Assembly (NCBI GenBank): GCA_963977125.1
Contig: CAXBNJ010000003.1
Span: forward strand, 124,001 to 188,000
From: UBA2705 sp963977125
GTDB lineage: Bacteria > Pseudomonadota > Alphaproteobacteria > Micavibrionales > Micavibrionaceae
Direction: 5' to 3'
Length of the DNA stretch: 64,000 bases
The notes under the pieces were generated by a model that ran no database searches, had not been told where the DNA came from, and was given only the letters and a program-made list of their open reading frames with translations. Shown here piece by piece: positions 25,612 through 35,000 of this stretch. Every line of letters starts with the position of its first letter. Position 1 is the stretch's first letter. The translations under genes were made by a program, and so were the position numbers.

Positions 25612-26532
25612 ATGAGTAAAGACCTATTTAATTCACTTGGCGGCCAAGGTAAAGATTCAGCCAAGCAAGTACAAGCGCTACTAAAATCAGGTATATCTGT
25701 ACCGCAGTTGGTGACAATGTTTGCGCCAATGATTACCCCCGTCATGGATGATTTGCTTAGTCCTGCGAATAGAACAAGCATAGAAAACGCGGCGAAAGAC
25801 GCTCATGCACAACTTGCTGGTTTTGGTATGCCGCAAGCGTTCATGGCAACGATGCTGGCCTCACAAATTGGTCGTCCTGAAATTGAAAAAGGTATTCAAG
25901 CCTTTATAGATTCTAGAAGTGATGCCGATACGATCAAAGCGGGTATAGCAATGTCTAAAGATATGACATCTTTACTGTCTGCTGATGACAGCGTGAAATT
26001 AGCACAAGCTATGCGTCAAACTCTACCAACTGGTTTAAAAGCTTTTTTTGATGTTGCCAGCGCCAAGGGTAATAAAACAGTGCCTATGGTCGCGAAAGAA
26101 AGCTACGACTTAGCGCTTAATAAATCAGAAGCCGCTTGGACTGCTGCATCTTTATATGCTGCACAAAATTTTCCAGCTAGCGCCGCTGCTGACGCGATAG
26201 AATCTGTGTTAGCAAATCTTACACCGACGGCTTTGATCCAAGTTGTAAAAGATATTGAATCTAATGTAACACCACAAGATTTGTCTGATTTAGCGATTAA
26301 CGGTCTTGAGTTTGCACGCGATGTTTGCACCGCGGCTGAAAACGGTAATATGTTTGATCTTGCAGATAAAACTAACGCTAATAACTTTGCAAAAAGTGTC
26401 AAGCATGTGGCAACCGTTGTTGAAAACGCTTTGGTCGCCTCTGGTTTAGTGCCAAGTAATGTCGGTCAATTGGCCAAAGAACTGGGCCAAAACCGCACCG
26501 CTACTCTTGCTGTATTAAACGCGGCGCCATAA
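25612..26532 (+). CDS. Hypothetical helical protein (306 aa)
   Basis: No family recognised. I use the ATG at 25612 because AAGGGAGA lies 9 nt upstream; an upstream frame from 25501 would add a hydrophobic stretch that runs into the inverted repeat. The protein is Ala/Ser/Asn-rich, almost entirely helical, without signal peptide or Cys-rich motif except a single Cys. Several repeats of a pattern like PxALIQVVKDIE / DLAINGLEFARDV suggest HEAT-like or four-helix repeats. It is followed by a strong terminator. Confidence 0.6.
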   Translation: MSKDLFNSLGGQGKDSAKQVQALLKSGISVPQLVTMFAPMITPVMDDLLSPANRTSIENAAKDAHAQLAGFGMPQAFMATMLASQIGRPEIEKGIQAFIDSRSDADTIKAGIAMSKDMTSLLSADDSVKLAQAMRQTLPTGLKAFFDVASAKGNKTVPMVAKESYDLALNKSEAAWTAASLYAAQNFPASAAADAIESVLANLTPTALIQVVKDIESNVTPQDLSDLAINGLEFARDVCTAAENGNMFDLADKTNANNFAKSVKHVATVVENALVASGLVPSNVGQLAKELGQNRTATLAVLNAAP

Positions 26533-26578
26533 ATTTCGGTTTACCGATAAGCTAAGGTTTAACGTACATAAGAATATC

Positions 26579-26613
26579 AAAGCGCCCTTATTTTATAGGG
26601 GCGCTTTATTTTT
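26579..26613 (+). terminator. Terminator shared with the tadA 3' end
   Basis: AAAGCGCCC and GGGCGCTTT form a 9-bp stem (plus a wobble pair) followed by ATTTTTT on the plus strand. It ends the 306-aa unknown gene. The right arm and loop also encode the last codons and stop of tadA on the opposite strand, so the element is compacted between convergent genes. Confidence 0.75.
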
Positions 26614-27078
26614 TAGGCGTTTGTTTTTAAAAAAATCAGAAATCAATGTGCCGCATTGCTCGGCGCATATACCGGCTATGATGAGCGGCTTGTGGTGGAT
26701 TTGGGCTTTGTTATAAAGGTCAGGGCCGTCTTCGACGCTGATCCCGCCGCTTTTTGGGTCAGCTGCGCCATAGATGATTTGATCGATCCGCGCAAAAGAC
26801 AGGGCAGCGGCGCACATCGGGCAGGGCTCTAACGTCACATAAAGATCATGACCGGGGATGCGCTGCGAGCTAAGTTTTTCACAAGCCTCACGAATAATAT
26901 TCATTTCGGCGTGCGCGGTTGGGTCATGGGCGCAGCGCGTTATATTATGGCCGCGCGCGATGATTTCACCGCTGGCTTTATTCACTAAAACAGCGCCAAT
27001 CGGTACTTCATCTTTCGCGCCTGCTTTTTTTGCCTCTTCCAAAGCGGCGTGCATATATGCTACATGTTTGTCATCCAT
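26593..27078 (-). CDS. tadA: tRNA-specific adenosine deaminase
   Basis: Deaminates A34 to inosine in tRNA-Arg(ACG). The 161-residue protein has the zinc-site motifs HAEMNII and EPCPMC, and the family's VPIGAVLV N-terminal segment. I start it at the ATG at 27078; an upstream frame would add a hydrophobic leader with no parallel in the family and would overlap the divergent rluB. The rluB ATG lies only 19 nt away in the opposite direction. Confidence 0.92.
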   Translation of the reverse strand: MDDKHVAYMHAALEEAKKAGAKDEVPIGAVLVNKASGEIIARGHNITRCAHDPTAHAEMNIIREACEKLSSQRIPGHDLYVTLEPCPMCAAALSFARIDQIIYGAADPKSGGISVEDGPDLYNKAQIHHKPLIIAGICAEQCGTLISDFFKNKRLKNKAPL

Positions 27079-27097
27079 GAAAAAGGTTGTACCCAAT

Positions 27098-27844
27098 ATG
27101 AACGAAAAAAGCAAAACAGAACGTATAAATAAATTCATTGCAAATGCGGGGATTTGTTCACGCCGCGAAGCCGAGCGCCTTATTAGCGCGGGCCGCGTTA
27201 AAGTGAATGGTCAGGTTTTGGAAGAGCTTGGCTATCAAGTCAGTGCGAGTGATAAGATTGAAGTTGATGGCGCAGTCATCAAAGCACCAAAAGGTTTGCG
27301 CTTTTTTGTCCATCATAAACCTTCAGGCCTTGTGACGACGAATAAAGACGAACTTGGCCGTGATACTGTATTTGACCACTTACCGAGCGATTTACCGCGG
27401 CTTGTGACGGTAGGGCGGCTTGATTTAAATACAGAGGGCTTATTGCTGTTAACGACAAGCGGCGAACTTGCCCGCGCCCTTGAGCTGCCATCTAAAGGCT
27501 GGGTGCGCGAATATCGCGCGCGCGTTCATGGCCGCGTCACAGATGAGAAATTAGACCGTTTGAAACGCGGCGTGAGTTTTGAAGGTATGCATTACGACAC
27601 TATGGATACGGTTGTTGATCAAGTTATGGGCGGCAATAGCTGGCTGACGATTAAAATCACAGAAGGTAAAAACCGCGAAATTCGCAATGCGATGAGCGTT
27701 GTTGATTTGGAAGTGAGTCGCCTTATCCGTACGGCTTATGGCCCATTCCAATTAGGTCAGCTAAACCGCGGGGCGATACAGGAAATTAAGGGCGAAGCTC
27801 TGCGTGCGATGTTACCAAAAGAATTTTCAGACCAAATACTTTAA
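27098..27844 (+). CDS. rluB: 23S rRNA pseudouridine synthase (RluB/RsuA family)
   Basis: Isomerises a 23S rRNA uridine (U2605 in E. coli). The 248-residue protein has an N-terminal S4 RNA-binding domain (INKFIANAGICSRREAERLI, then GRVKVNGQ) and the catalytic motif GRLDLNTEGLLLLT with the active-site Asp. The C-terminal half holds the KNREIRNAM signature. Start chosen at 27098 to begin the S4 domain; a longer in-frame extension is antisense to tadA and is rejected. RluB is preferred over RluE/F on overall layout; specificity is inferred. Confidence 0.87.
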   Translation: MNEKSKTERINKFIANAGICSRREAERLISAGRVKVNGQVLEELGYQVSASDKIEVDGAVIKAPKGLRFFVHHKPSGLVTTNKDELGRDTVFDHLPSDLPRLVTVGRLDLNTEGLLLLTTSGELARALELPSKGWVREYRARVHGRVTDEKLDRLKRGVSFEGMHYDTMDTVVDQVMGGNSWLTIKITEGKNREIRNAMSVVDLEVSRLIRTAYGPFQLGQLNRGAIQEIKGEALRAMLPKEFSDQIL

Positions 27845-27866
27845 GAGCGAAACCAGGCGGAGCAAG

Positions 27867-28439
27867 ATGACTATGCGTATAACAGGCGGCGAATATGGCG
27901 GGCGTAATTTAACATCACCAACGGGCAGCGATATTCGCCCGACATCAGATCGTTTGCGCCTCGCTATTTTTAATATGCTCGATGCACGCCTGACCATGAA
28001 AGGCGCGGTGAGCGCGGATATGTTTTGTGGCACGGGCGCATTGGGCATAGAGACTTTATCGCGCGGCGCAGATCTTTGTTATTTTTGGGATCAAGATCGC
28101 CGCTCTGTCGCATTAAGCCAGCAAAATATCACAGCTCTAAAAGTCGCGACAGATCGCTATCATATACAATGTGGCAGTGCCTTGATGATTGGTCAGCGCC
28201 CAGACTCTAAGCAAAAAATAGACGTGGTTTTTATTGACCCCCCTTACCGTAAAGATTTAATAAGCCCTTGCGTTGAGGCCTTAATTAACGGTGATTGGCT
28301 CAGCGAAGATGCCTGGCTCGTGATTGAGAGCGAACGCGGCGGTCAAGTTGACCTTGCCAGTAATGACAAAATTGAAGAAAAACGCCTTAAGACGAATAAA
28401 GGCACAGATCTAGGTCTCTATCAATTTGCTGCGCGCTAA
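27867..28439 (+). CDS. rsmD: 16S rRNA (guanine966-N2) methyltransferase
   Basis: SAM-dependent methylase acting on the 30S subunit, 190 aa. Motifs: MRITGGEYGGRNL start, RPTSDRLR substrate loop, FCGTGALGIE SAM site, and the catalytic DPPY in VFIDPPYRKD. RBS GGCGGAG lies 9 nt upstream of the ATG. It follows rluB by 22 nt, a common pairing. Confidence 0.93.
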   Translation: MTMRITGGEYGGRNLTSPTGSDIRPTSDRLRLAIFNMLDARLTMKGAVSADMFCGTGALGIETLSRGADLCYFWDQDRRSVALSQQNITALKVATDRYHIQCGSALMIGQRPDSKQKIDVVFIDPPYRKDLISPCVEALINGDWLSEDAWLVIESERGGQVDLASNDKIEEKRLKTNKGTDLGLYQFAAR

Positions 28440-28541
28440 GCGCTCTTAAACTTACGGCGTATATTTGGTGGTGGGTGTTAATATATTTGCTTTTTTGTGC
28501 GGTTTTGCGTATAAAAAACCATAATTTAAAGGGATAAATCT

Positions 28542-29555
28542 ATGGGCGCTGTCGTGGAAAATATTGAAAATATGCAGGATAATCTGGACTATCAAAACGG
28601 TCTGCAGGTTCTCAAAGAAGAAATAGCAGGCCTAGAGGCGCTCGCGAGCAGTTTAGATGGTCAATTTATCGAGGCGGTTGCCGCGATAGATGCTATGCGC
28701 AATAATCGCGTTGGGCGGTTAATTATTGCGGGCATTGGTAAAAGTGGTCATGTTTGCCGCAAAATCGCAGCGACTATGGCCTCTACGGGTACCCCGTCTT
28801 ATTACGTGCATCCGGGCGAAGCCTCACATGGTGACCTTGGTATGGTCACGGAAAATGATGTTGTGTTGATGCTTTCAAATTCGGGTGAAAACCCTGAATT
28901 ATCTGATCTTATCCATTATACGCGCCGCTTTGGCATTACTTTAATCGCTATGACCGCCAATGCAGAAAGCACATTAGGGCGCTATGGGGATATTAAACTT
29001 ATATATCCGAAGCTTAAAGAAGCATGCCCAAATAATATGGCACCGACAACATCAACGACGATGATGATGGCCTTTGGCGACGCGCTTGCTGTAGCATTGT
29101 TAAAGCGCAGCGGCCTGACAAAAGAACAGTTCAAAGTCTTTCACCCAGGCGGCAAGCTTGGTAAACAGCTTTTGAAAGTATCTGACTTGATGAATACGGG
29201 GGATGAGCTGCCTGTTTTGGATATCGATGCCACTATGGATAAAGCCTTATTAGTGATGACGGAAAAAAACCTAGGCTCTGTCTTGTGCGTTGATGGCGAT
29301 AATAAGCTACTGGGTATTTTGACAGATGGTGATTTGAAACGCCATATGGGCCCTGATTTATTAGCTAAAAAGCTTGGTGATCTTATTTCAACGACACCGA
29401 AAAGCATTGGCGCAGACGCTTTGGCCGCCGAAGCTATGGATATTATGCTGAACAAGCAAGCCAGTATTATTACTTCGTTGGTTGTTCTTGATGATAACGG
29501 ACATTTAAAAGGCCTTATACGCTTGCAAGAATGTTTACGCGCAGGGCTTGCATAA
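28542..29555 (+). CDS. kdsD: D-arabinose-5-phosphate isomerase (KdsD/KpsF)
   Basis: Converts ribulose-5-phosphate to arabinose-5-phosphate, the first step of KDO synthesis for lipopolysaccharide. The 337-residue protein has an N-terminal SIS domain (GIGKSGHV, SNSGENPEL, then HPGGKLGKQL) and two C-terminal CBS domains (about 210-330). RBS AAAGGG is upstream. It is the first gene of a kdsD-lptC-lptA set, consistent with an LPS-assembly operon. Confidence 0.92.
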   Translation: MGAVVENIENMQDNLDYQNGLQVLKEEIAGLEALASSLDGQFIEAVAAIDAMRNNRVGRLIIAGIGKSGHVCRKIAATMASTGTPSYYVHPGEASHGDLGMVTENDVVLMLSNSGENPELSDLIHYTRRFGITLIAMTANAESTLGRYGDIKLIYPKLKEACPNNMAPTTSTTMMMAFGDALAVALLKRSGLTKEQFKVFHPGGKLGKQLLKVSDLMNTGDELPVLDIDATMDKALLVMTEKNLGSVLCVDGDNKLLGILTDGDLKRHMGPDLLAKKLGDLISTTPKSIGADALAAEAMDIMLNKQASIITSLVVLDDNGHLKGLIRLQECLRAGLA

Positions 29556-29562
29556 ATCACCC

Positions 29563-30435
29563 ATGACCTCAGATGATCAAGACGACCTATTCTCAGCGCA
29601 CGATACAAACAAGTCCCCTGATAGCGATAAAGCTAAAACAGAGCCTGTTGTGCTGGGGGATGAACGCCACGAAGTTACGCCTGATGATATGGTCGAAATA
29701 AGCAGTAAAACGGATCGGCCTTCGGATATTATTGAGGCTGATCCTGAACTTGTTATCAGCGAAGAAAGCACCAAAGAATTACTCTCTGGTCAATATATGC
29801 GTCGGCGCGGAGCTGTGCGTATGGGGCAGCGTCGCAATAAATCCTATACAAAATATGTGCGCCGTATGCGCGTGCTTTTGCCCTTATTGGCGATGGCCGT
29901 GATTGTGGTTCTTTTTGTTTGGTCAGGCGATAATGACAATCTTATTAAAACGCCGCCCAATAAAGAAGATGTGATTAAGCAAAGCTCCATTGGCCGCAAT
30001 GAATTACTCGCGCCGCGCTTTGATACCTATGATAAAGATGGTCGCCCTTATGCGATCACGGCTGAGCGGGCTTATCAAACCATGGATAGTACAGATATCA
30101 TTTATCTAGAAAAGCCTGTGGCTGATTCGACAATGGGTGATGGCGCATGGGTGGCGCTTGAAAGCGTTGCGGGCACTTATAACCAAGTGGAACAAACACT
30201 GTTCTTGGAAGGCAATGTGAAGTTATTCCATGATGCGGGCTATAGCTTATTGACGGATAAGTTGGATATTGATTTAGACAAGAATAAAGCAGTGAGCAAC
30301 ACGGCCGTTGCTGGGCAAGGGCCGATTGGACAATTAGAGGCATCAGGCATGGTCGCCGATGGTTTGAGCAATGTTCTCGTGTTTACAGGCCCTGCGAAAA
30401 TAACAATATATGACACCGTTAAGATGTTTGAGTAA
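29563..30435 (+). CDS. lptC: LPS export ABC transporter periplasmic protein LptC
   Basis: Bitopic component that passes LPS from LptB2FG to LptA. About 100 hydrophilic, acidic residues precede one membrane helix (RVLLPLLAMAVIVVLFVW) at about 110-128, followed by the LptC beta-jellyroll (YDKDGRPYAITAERAYQ, then VEQTLFLEGNVKLFHDAGY). The long cytoplasmic N-terminal tail is larger than in E. coli but is common in alphaproteobacteria. I use the ATG at 29563; a TTG 15 nt earlier would overlap kdsD. Confidence 0.85.
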   Translation: MTSDDQDDLFSAHDTNKSPDSDKAKTEPVVLGDERHEVTPDDMVEISSKTDRPSDIIEADPELVISEESTKELLSGQYMRRRGAVRMGQRRNKSYTKYVRRMRVLLPLLAMAVIVVLFVWSGDNDNLIKTPPNKEDVIKQSSIGRNELLAPRFDTYDKDGRPYAITAERAYQTMDSTDIIYLEKPVADSTMGDGAWVALESVAGTYNQVEQTLFLEGNVKLFHDAGYSLLTDKLDIDLDKNKAVSNTAVAGQGPIGQLEASGMVADGLSNVLVFTGPAKITIYDTVKMFE

Positions 30436-30457
30436 ATGGGGATTTATGGAGCGTAAA

Positions 30458-31303
30458 ATGAAAATTATAACAGGGTCAATTTTAACTATATTAGTGCTGG
30501 TTTCGTGGCCTTTAGCATCTGCAAACGTATTGGCTGCGCCCGCGTCAAGTGCATCAAAAGAGCCGCTGGAAATTAGCGCTGAGGGGTCTTTAGAGTGGCA
30601 CCGTAATATTAATAAATATATTGCACAAGGTGATGCTCTGGCCAAGCAAGGTGATACCGTTATTAAAGCGAAAACGCTTGAGGCTTTTTATCGCGAGCCT
30701 AAAAAAGGCGGCATGGAAATTTGGAAAATCATTGCCAATGGTCAGGTCGAAATCACAGCGCCGAATGGCAAAGTATACGGCGATCATGCCGTGTATAATC
30801 TTGATGAGTCTTATGCGGTTATGACGGGCAAATCTTTGCGCATGGATTCAGATGGCCAAAGTTTAACCGCGCAAGACCGCTTTGAATATTATATTACTGA
30901 GAATAAATTAATAGCGATTGGTGATACAAAAATCACGCGCCCAACAGAAACGCTCCAAAGCGATACAATGATTGCTTGGTTTAAAGAGGGCGAAAGCTCA
31001 CGCGAGCTATGGCGCGCCGAAGCGCAAGGCCATGTTGTGATCACGACCGAGGATGAAAGTATATCAGGCCAAAAAGGCGAATATCGCAAGGAAGATAATA
31101 AAGCAGAAATTAGCGGTGGCGTGGTGATTCGTCGTGGCCCGAATATATTAGAAGGCACCCGCGCGGAGCTTGATTTACTGACGAATATTAGCCGTATATT
31201 TGGCGGCAAAGATGCTGCTAGTACTGGTGATAGCGCCGCGCCATCTGATACACGCGCCCGCGGTACTTTCTACCCCGGCAGTGAAAAAAAGCCCAAGCAA
31301 TAA
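30458..31303 (+). CDS. lptA: LPS transport periplasmic protein LptA (OstA)
   Basis: Periplasmic bridge for LPS between inner and outer membrane, 281 aa. Signal peptide at about 1-26 (SANVLAAP). Two stretches of the OstA fold are visible: LEISAEGSLEWHRN... and the ITRPTETLQSDTMIAWF / AQGHVVITTEDE repeats. GGAG lies 7 nt before the ATG at 30458; ATG 30446 is also possible. lptB, which normally follows, is missing; the gene ends at a terminator. Confidence 0.88.
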   Translation: MKIITGSILTILVLVSWPLASANVLAAPASSASKEPLEISAEGSLEWHRNINKYIAQGDALAKQGDTVIKAKTLEAFYREPKKGGMEIWKIIANGQVEITAPNGKVYGDHAVYNLDESYAVMTGKSLRMDSDGQSLTAQDRFEYYITENKLIAIGDTKITRPTETLQSDTMIAWFKEGESSRELWRAEAQGHVVITTEDESISGQKGEYRKEDNKAEISGGVVIRRGPNILEGTRAELDLLTNISRIFGGKDAASTGDSAAPSDTRARGTFYPGSEKKPKQ

Positions 31304-31324
31304 GCTTAGGCTTTTCTGTTTTTA
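31287..31324 (+). terminator. Terminator of kdsD-lptCA
   Basis: AAAAGCCCAAGC and GCTTAGGCTTTT form a 12-bp stem with one mismatch and a 5-nt loop, followed by T-rich sequence. The left arm overlaps the last lptA codons and the loop contains its stop. Confidence 0.7.
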
Positions 31325-31348
31325 CTATATGAAGGCTAAAGATCAGCC

Positions 31349-31777
31349 CTACATAATGGTTAGGCGAACATCAACATTGCCGCGTGTTGCGTTTGAATAT
31401 GGGCAAACTTCATGCGCTTTGGCCACGAGGTTTTTCGCAACATCTTTTTTCAGGCCAGGTAAGTTGATAAATAATTCAACATCAATAGCAAATCCGCCTT
31501 CTGTAGGGCCGATGCCGACTTCACCTGTTACATAGAGGTCCTCTGGCAGAGTAATATCGTCTTGACCCGCAACAAAGCCAAGCGCACCGATAAAGCACGC
31601 CGCGTAACCTGCTGCGAAAAGCTGTTCAGGGTTTGTGCCTGCGCCGCCATCACCACCAAGCTCTTTTGGCTTTGAAAGCTGAATATCAAGGCGTCCATCG
31701 ACTGATAATGCTGTGCCATCACGGCCGCCGGTGGCTGTAGCTTTGGTCGTGTATGCAATAGGGTTAGGTTTCTTCAT
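31349..31777 (-). CDS. Organic hydroperoxide resistance protein (Ohr/OsmC)
   Basis: Thiol peroxidase that reduces organic hydroperoxides, 142 aa. The two active-site cysteines are in YAACFIGAL (about 56) and EVCPYSNA (about 120); the family's GTNPEQLFAAGYAAC segment places it in the Ohr rather than OsmC branch. RBS AGGAT lies upstream of the ATG. The 250-bp gap upstream holds no clear gene; no OhrR repressor is adjacent. Confidence 0.88.
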   Translation of the reverse strand: MKKPNPIAYTTKATATGGRDGTALSVDGRLDIQLSKPKELGGDGGAGTNPEQLFAAGYAACFIGALGFVAGQDDITLPEDLYVTGEVGIGPTEGGFAIDVELFINLPGLKKDVAKNLVAKAHEVCPYSNATRGNVDVRLTIM

Positions 31778-31940
31778 AATATATGTATCCTCGTTGATGA
31801 TGTATTTAATAATAAATAGAGACTTAAAGCTATTTACGCTTAAGGCAAGCGCTGAATTTTTTTCTAGAATTTATCATGACAAGGAAAAGTAAAAAAATCA
31901 ACGATAACAACGCGAGAAGCGCCATTTTTATGAAAATAAC

Positions 31941-31969
31941 TTGTGTTGTTATGGTTTATACTCTATAAA
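31941..31969 (+). promoter_or_regulatory. Promoter TTGTGT-N17-TATAAA
   Basis: TTGTGT at 31941-31946 and TATAAA at 31964-31969 are separated by 17 bp, 61 bp before the PBP gene ATG. It is the best sigma-70-like match in this gap. Confidence 0.45.
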
Positions 31970-32030
31970 AGACAGCTTACAAAAATAATAGCTTAAAAAT
32001 AAGAGTATAGCAGCGGGGAAGTTCTGTCTT

Positions 32031-35000
32031 ATGATAGAAAAAGAAGTTCAAAAAGAGATCTCAAAGAAGAAAAAAAAGTGGAGCTTGAAGAAGAAGTTTG
32101 CCATTTTTGCAGCCCCCCTTGTCGTCGCAAGCGCCGTTGGTGTTGGTCTGTTACACCAAGAACATGAAAGCTCTGCCTTGCAGTCTGATTTTTTTGGCGC
32201 TCTGGCTGACCAATCCCATCATATTATAACCACGGATCTAAATGCCGTCGATATCACTGCGCCGCTAGGTCCTTATGATCAGCGTTTAGGCTATACGGCC
32301 TTTCCTGAAATCTCTGCAACGCTTGAAGATCGGGGCTATGTCCTGACCAGCAAAGCGACGGGTCAAACCGCATCATGGCATCAGTTTGACTTTCTGCCCG
32401 CGATTAACTTATTCCCTATTTATGATGAAAAAAACCAAGCGGGTTTATCCATCATCGATAGCGAGAATATAAACATCCATAAAGCCGCTTACCCTGCGCA
32501 TGTCTATCCATCCTTTGACGATATTCCTGAATTGGTGGTAAAGAGCTTGCTGTATGTTGAGAATAGAGAGCAGCTAGAAGACACGCAAGACAGCCGTAAT
32601 TATGCGATTGAGTGGGATCGTAAAATCAATGCGGTTTTGCAACAAGTCTATAAGAAAATTGGCCTTGGTGGTGACGGATCAGGCGGATCAACCTTGGCTG
32701 AACAGCTTGAAAAATTACGCCATTCAGATGGTGGGCGCACGAATGGCATGGTTGATAAAGCTACGCAAGTTTTTACCGCATCAGCGCGCGCATATGCGCA
32801 AGATCGCAATAGTACGTTAGAAAGTCGTAAGACAGCCGTAGCAGGCTATATTAATGCTGTACCGCTTTCTGGTTATGCAGGTTTTGGTGAAGTGATCGGC
32901 ATGGCGGATGGCCTTGCTGTCTGGTTTGATACAAATGTTGATGATTTTAATACAATCATGCACATGCCAGAAGCTGACTTAAGCGACGCAGAGTGGGGTT
33001 TAAAAGCGCAATATTACCGCCAAACTTTAGCGCTGATTATGGCCGTTCAGCGCCCAACAGTTTATTTACGTAAAGATAAAACAATATTAGATGGCCGCAT
33101 AGATCGGTATTTACCAAGCTTTGAAAGAGCGGGCATTATTTCTACTGAGCTGAAAGAGCGTGCCCTTACTATGCGTTTGGATTGGGCTGAGAAAATCAAC
33201 CCTGATCTACTGGCCAAAGAACCCGAAAAATCAATTAACCTTGTGCGCTCTAACTTGCTTGAAGAGCTGCGTTTGAAAAGCGTCCATGACTTTGATCGCA
33301 TGGATATTGATGCAGAAAGCACAATTGATTATCGCGCAACGCAGCGCGTCAATGCCGTGTTGCATGACTTAGCCGACCCATTGACCGTACATGGGGAATC
33401 TGTTGTTGGTACGCGCATGGTTAAGCCTGAAAGCGCAGACGAAATTCAATATACGTTTACTCTGTATGAGAGCGTCGGCGATATGAACTATCTACGTGTT
33501 CAAACTGATAATCGCGATGATGAATTTAATTTGAACGAAGATTCGATGTTAGAACTCGGATCTACGGCAAAATTCCGTACAATCATTACCTATCTTGAAA
33601 ACACGCTTGAGGTTTTCCGCAAATATAAAAATACGTTGAGTGAAGACCTGCCGCAGCTTAGCGAGCGCCAAATGGATGAAGATGGTATCACCACTTGGGT
33701 GTTTGATTATTTGCAAGGTGATGATCTTGATATTGAACGCAATGAAACGCTGATGCTTAATGCCGCGATGGACCGTGTTTATTCCGCGCGTAATAATGCC
33801 TCTTTCTACACAGGCGGCGGTCGACATCGTTTTGATAACTTCATGAGCCGCGATAACTGGCGTGAGGTTAGCGTCCGCGAAGCATTGGAAGATTCGATCA
33901 ATCTGCCTTTTATACGCATGATGGAAGATATTGTTCATTATACAATTTATAACAAGCTCGAAGGCGTTGACCTTGCTGTTTATGATGATTTTGAGCACCC
34001 TGATAGAGAGAAATATCTGGATCGCTTTATTCTGCATGATGCCGTCGGGCATTTCACTAAAATATATAAACGCTATAAGAACTTAGATAGTGAACAAGTG
34101 CGTGATCGTATATTTGCACAGTTACGCGAAGAAACACCACCGGCTCATTTAGCTGCGACCCATCGCTATATTTACCCTGATGCGTCTTTAGAGGAATTTT
34201 CAGTATTCTTAGCGGAACATACTGGAGAGAAATATCAATCACAATTGGGTGAAGTGGCCTATGAATCACTGCATCGACGCTATGCTAAGGCTGAGTATGA
34301 TATTAATGACCGCGCTTATATTACAGGCATCCATCCCATTGAATTATGGATGGCGGCACGTTTAATTGAAAACCCTGCCGCAACATGGACGGCGCTGCGC
34401 CGTGGCGCTGTGAACTTGGCACCAGAGATATATACATGGCTTAAAAAATCAAATAATGAACGCTTAAAAACGCGCCATGTTTATACAATGCTCGAACAAG
34501 ATGCTTTTGTTGAGCTTCAGAAAAACTGGAAAGCTAAGGGGTTCCCTTTCCAACGTTTAATCCCTTCTTTTGCGACGGCCATTGGCGTGTCAGGCGATAC
34601 GCCAAGCGCTTTAGCCAGCTTAATGGGCGTTGTTGTTAATGCAGGTAAGCGCTTGCCTAATGCAGAATTTACGCGCGTTTCTTTAGGTAAAGACACACCT
34701 TATGAACGCAATTACACATTCGCGCCAGAGAGAACAGAAACGGTTCTTGACCCACAAATTGCAGCGATTGTGAAAGAAAACCTCGAAAACGTTGTGCAAA
34801 ATGGCACAGGTCGCCGCGCCAAAAAAGCCATCACATTTTCAAATGGTTTGAGCTGGCCAGTAGGCGGCAAAACGGGAACGGGCGATAACCGCATTGAATA
34901 TATGGATGAGCATGGCCGCGTAACAATATCTACGGCGCGTAATCGTACCGCGACATTCGTCTTTACCTTTGGTGATAAGTATTACGGTTCAATCGTCGCT

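Noticed and set aside
26858..27097. N-terminal extension of rluB
   Set aside because: It is antisense to tadA and has no homology; the S4 domain starts at 27098.
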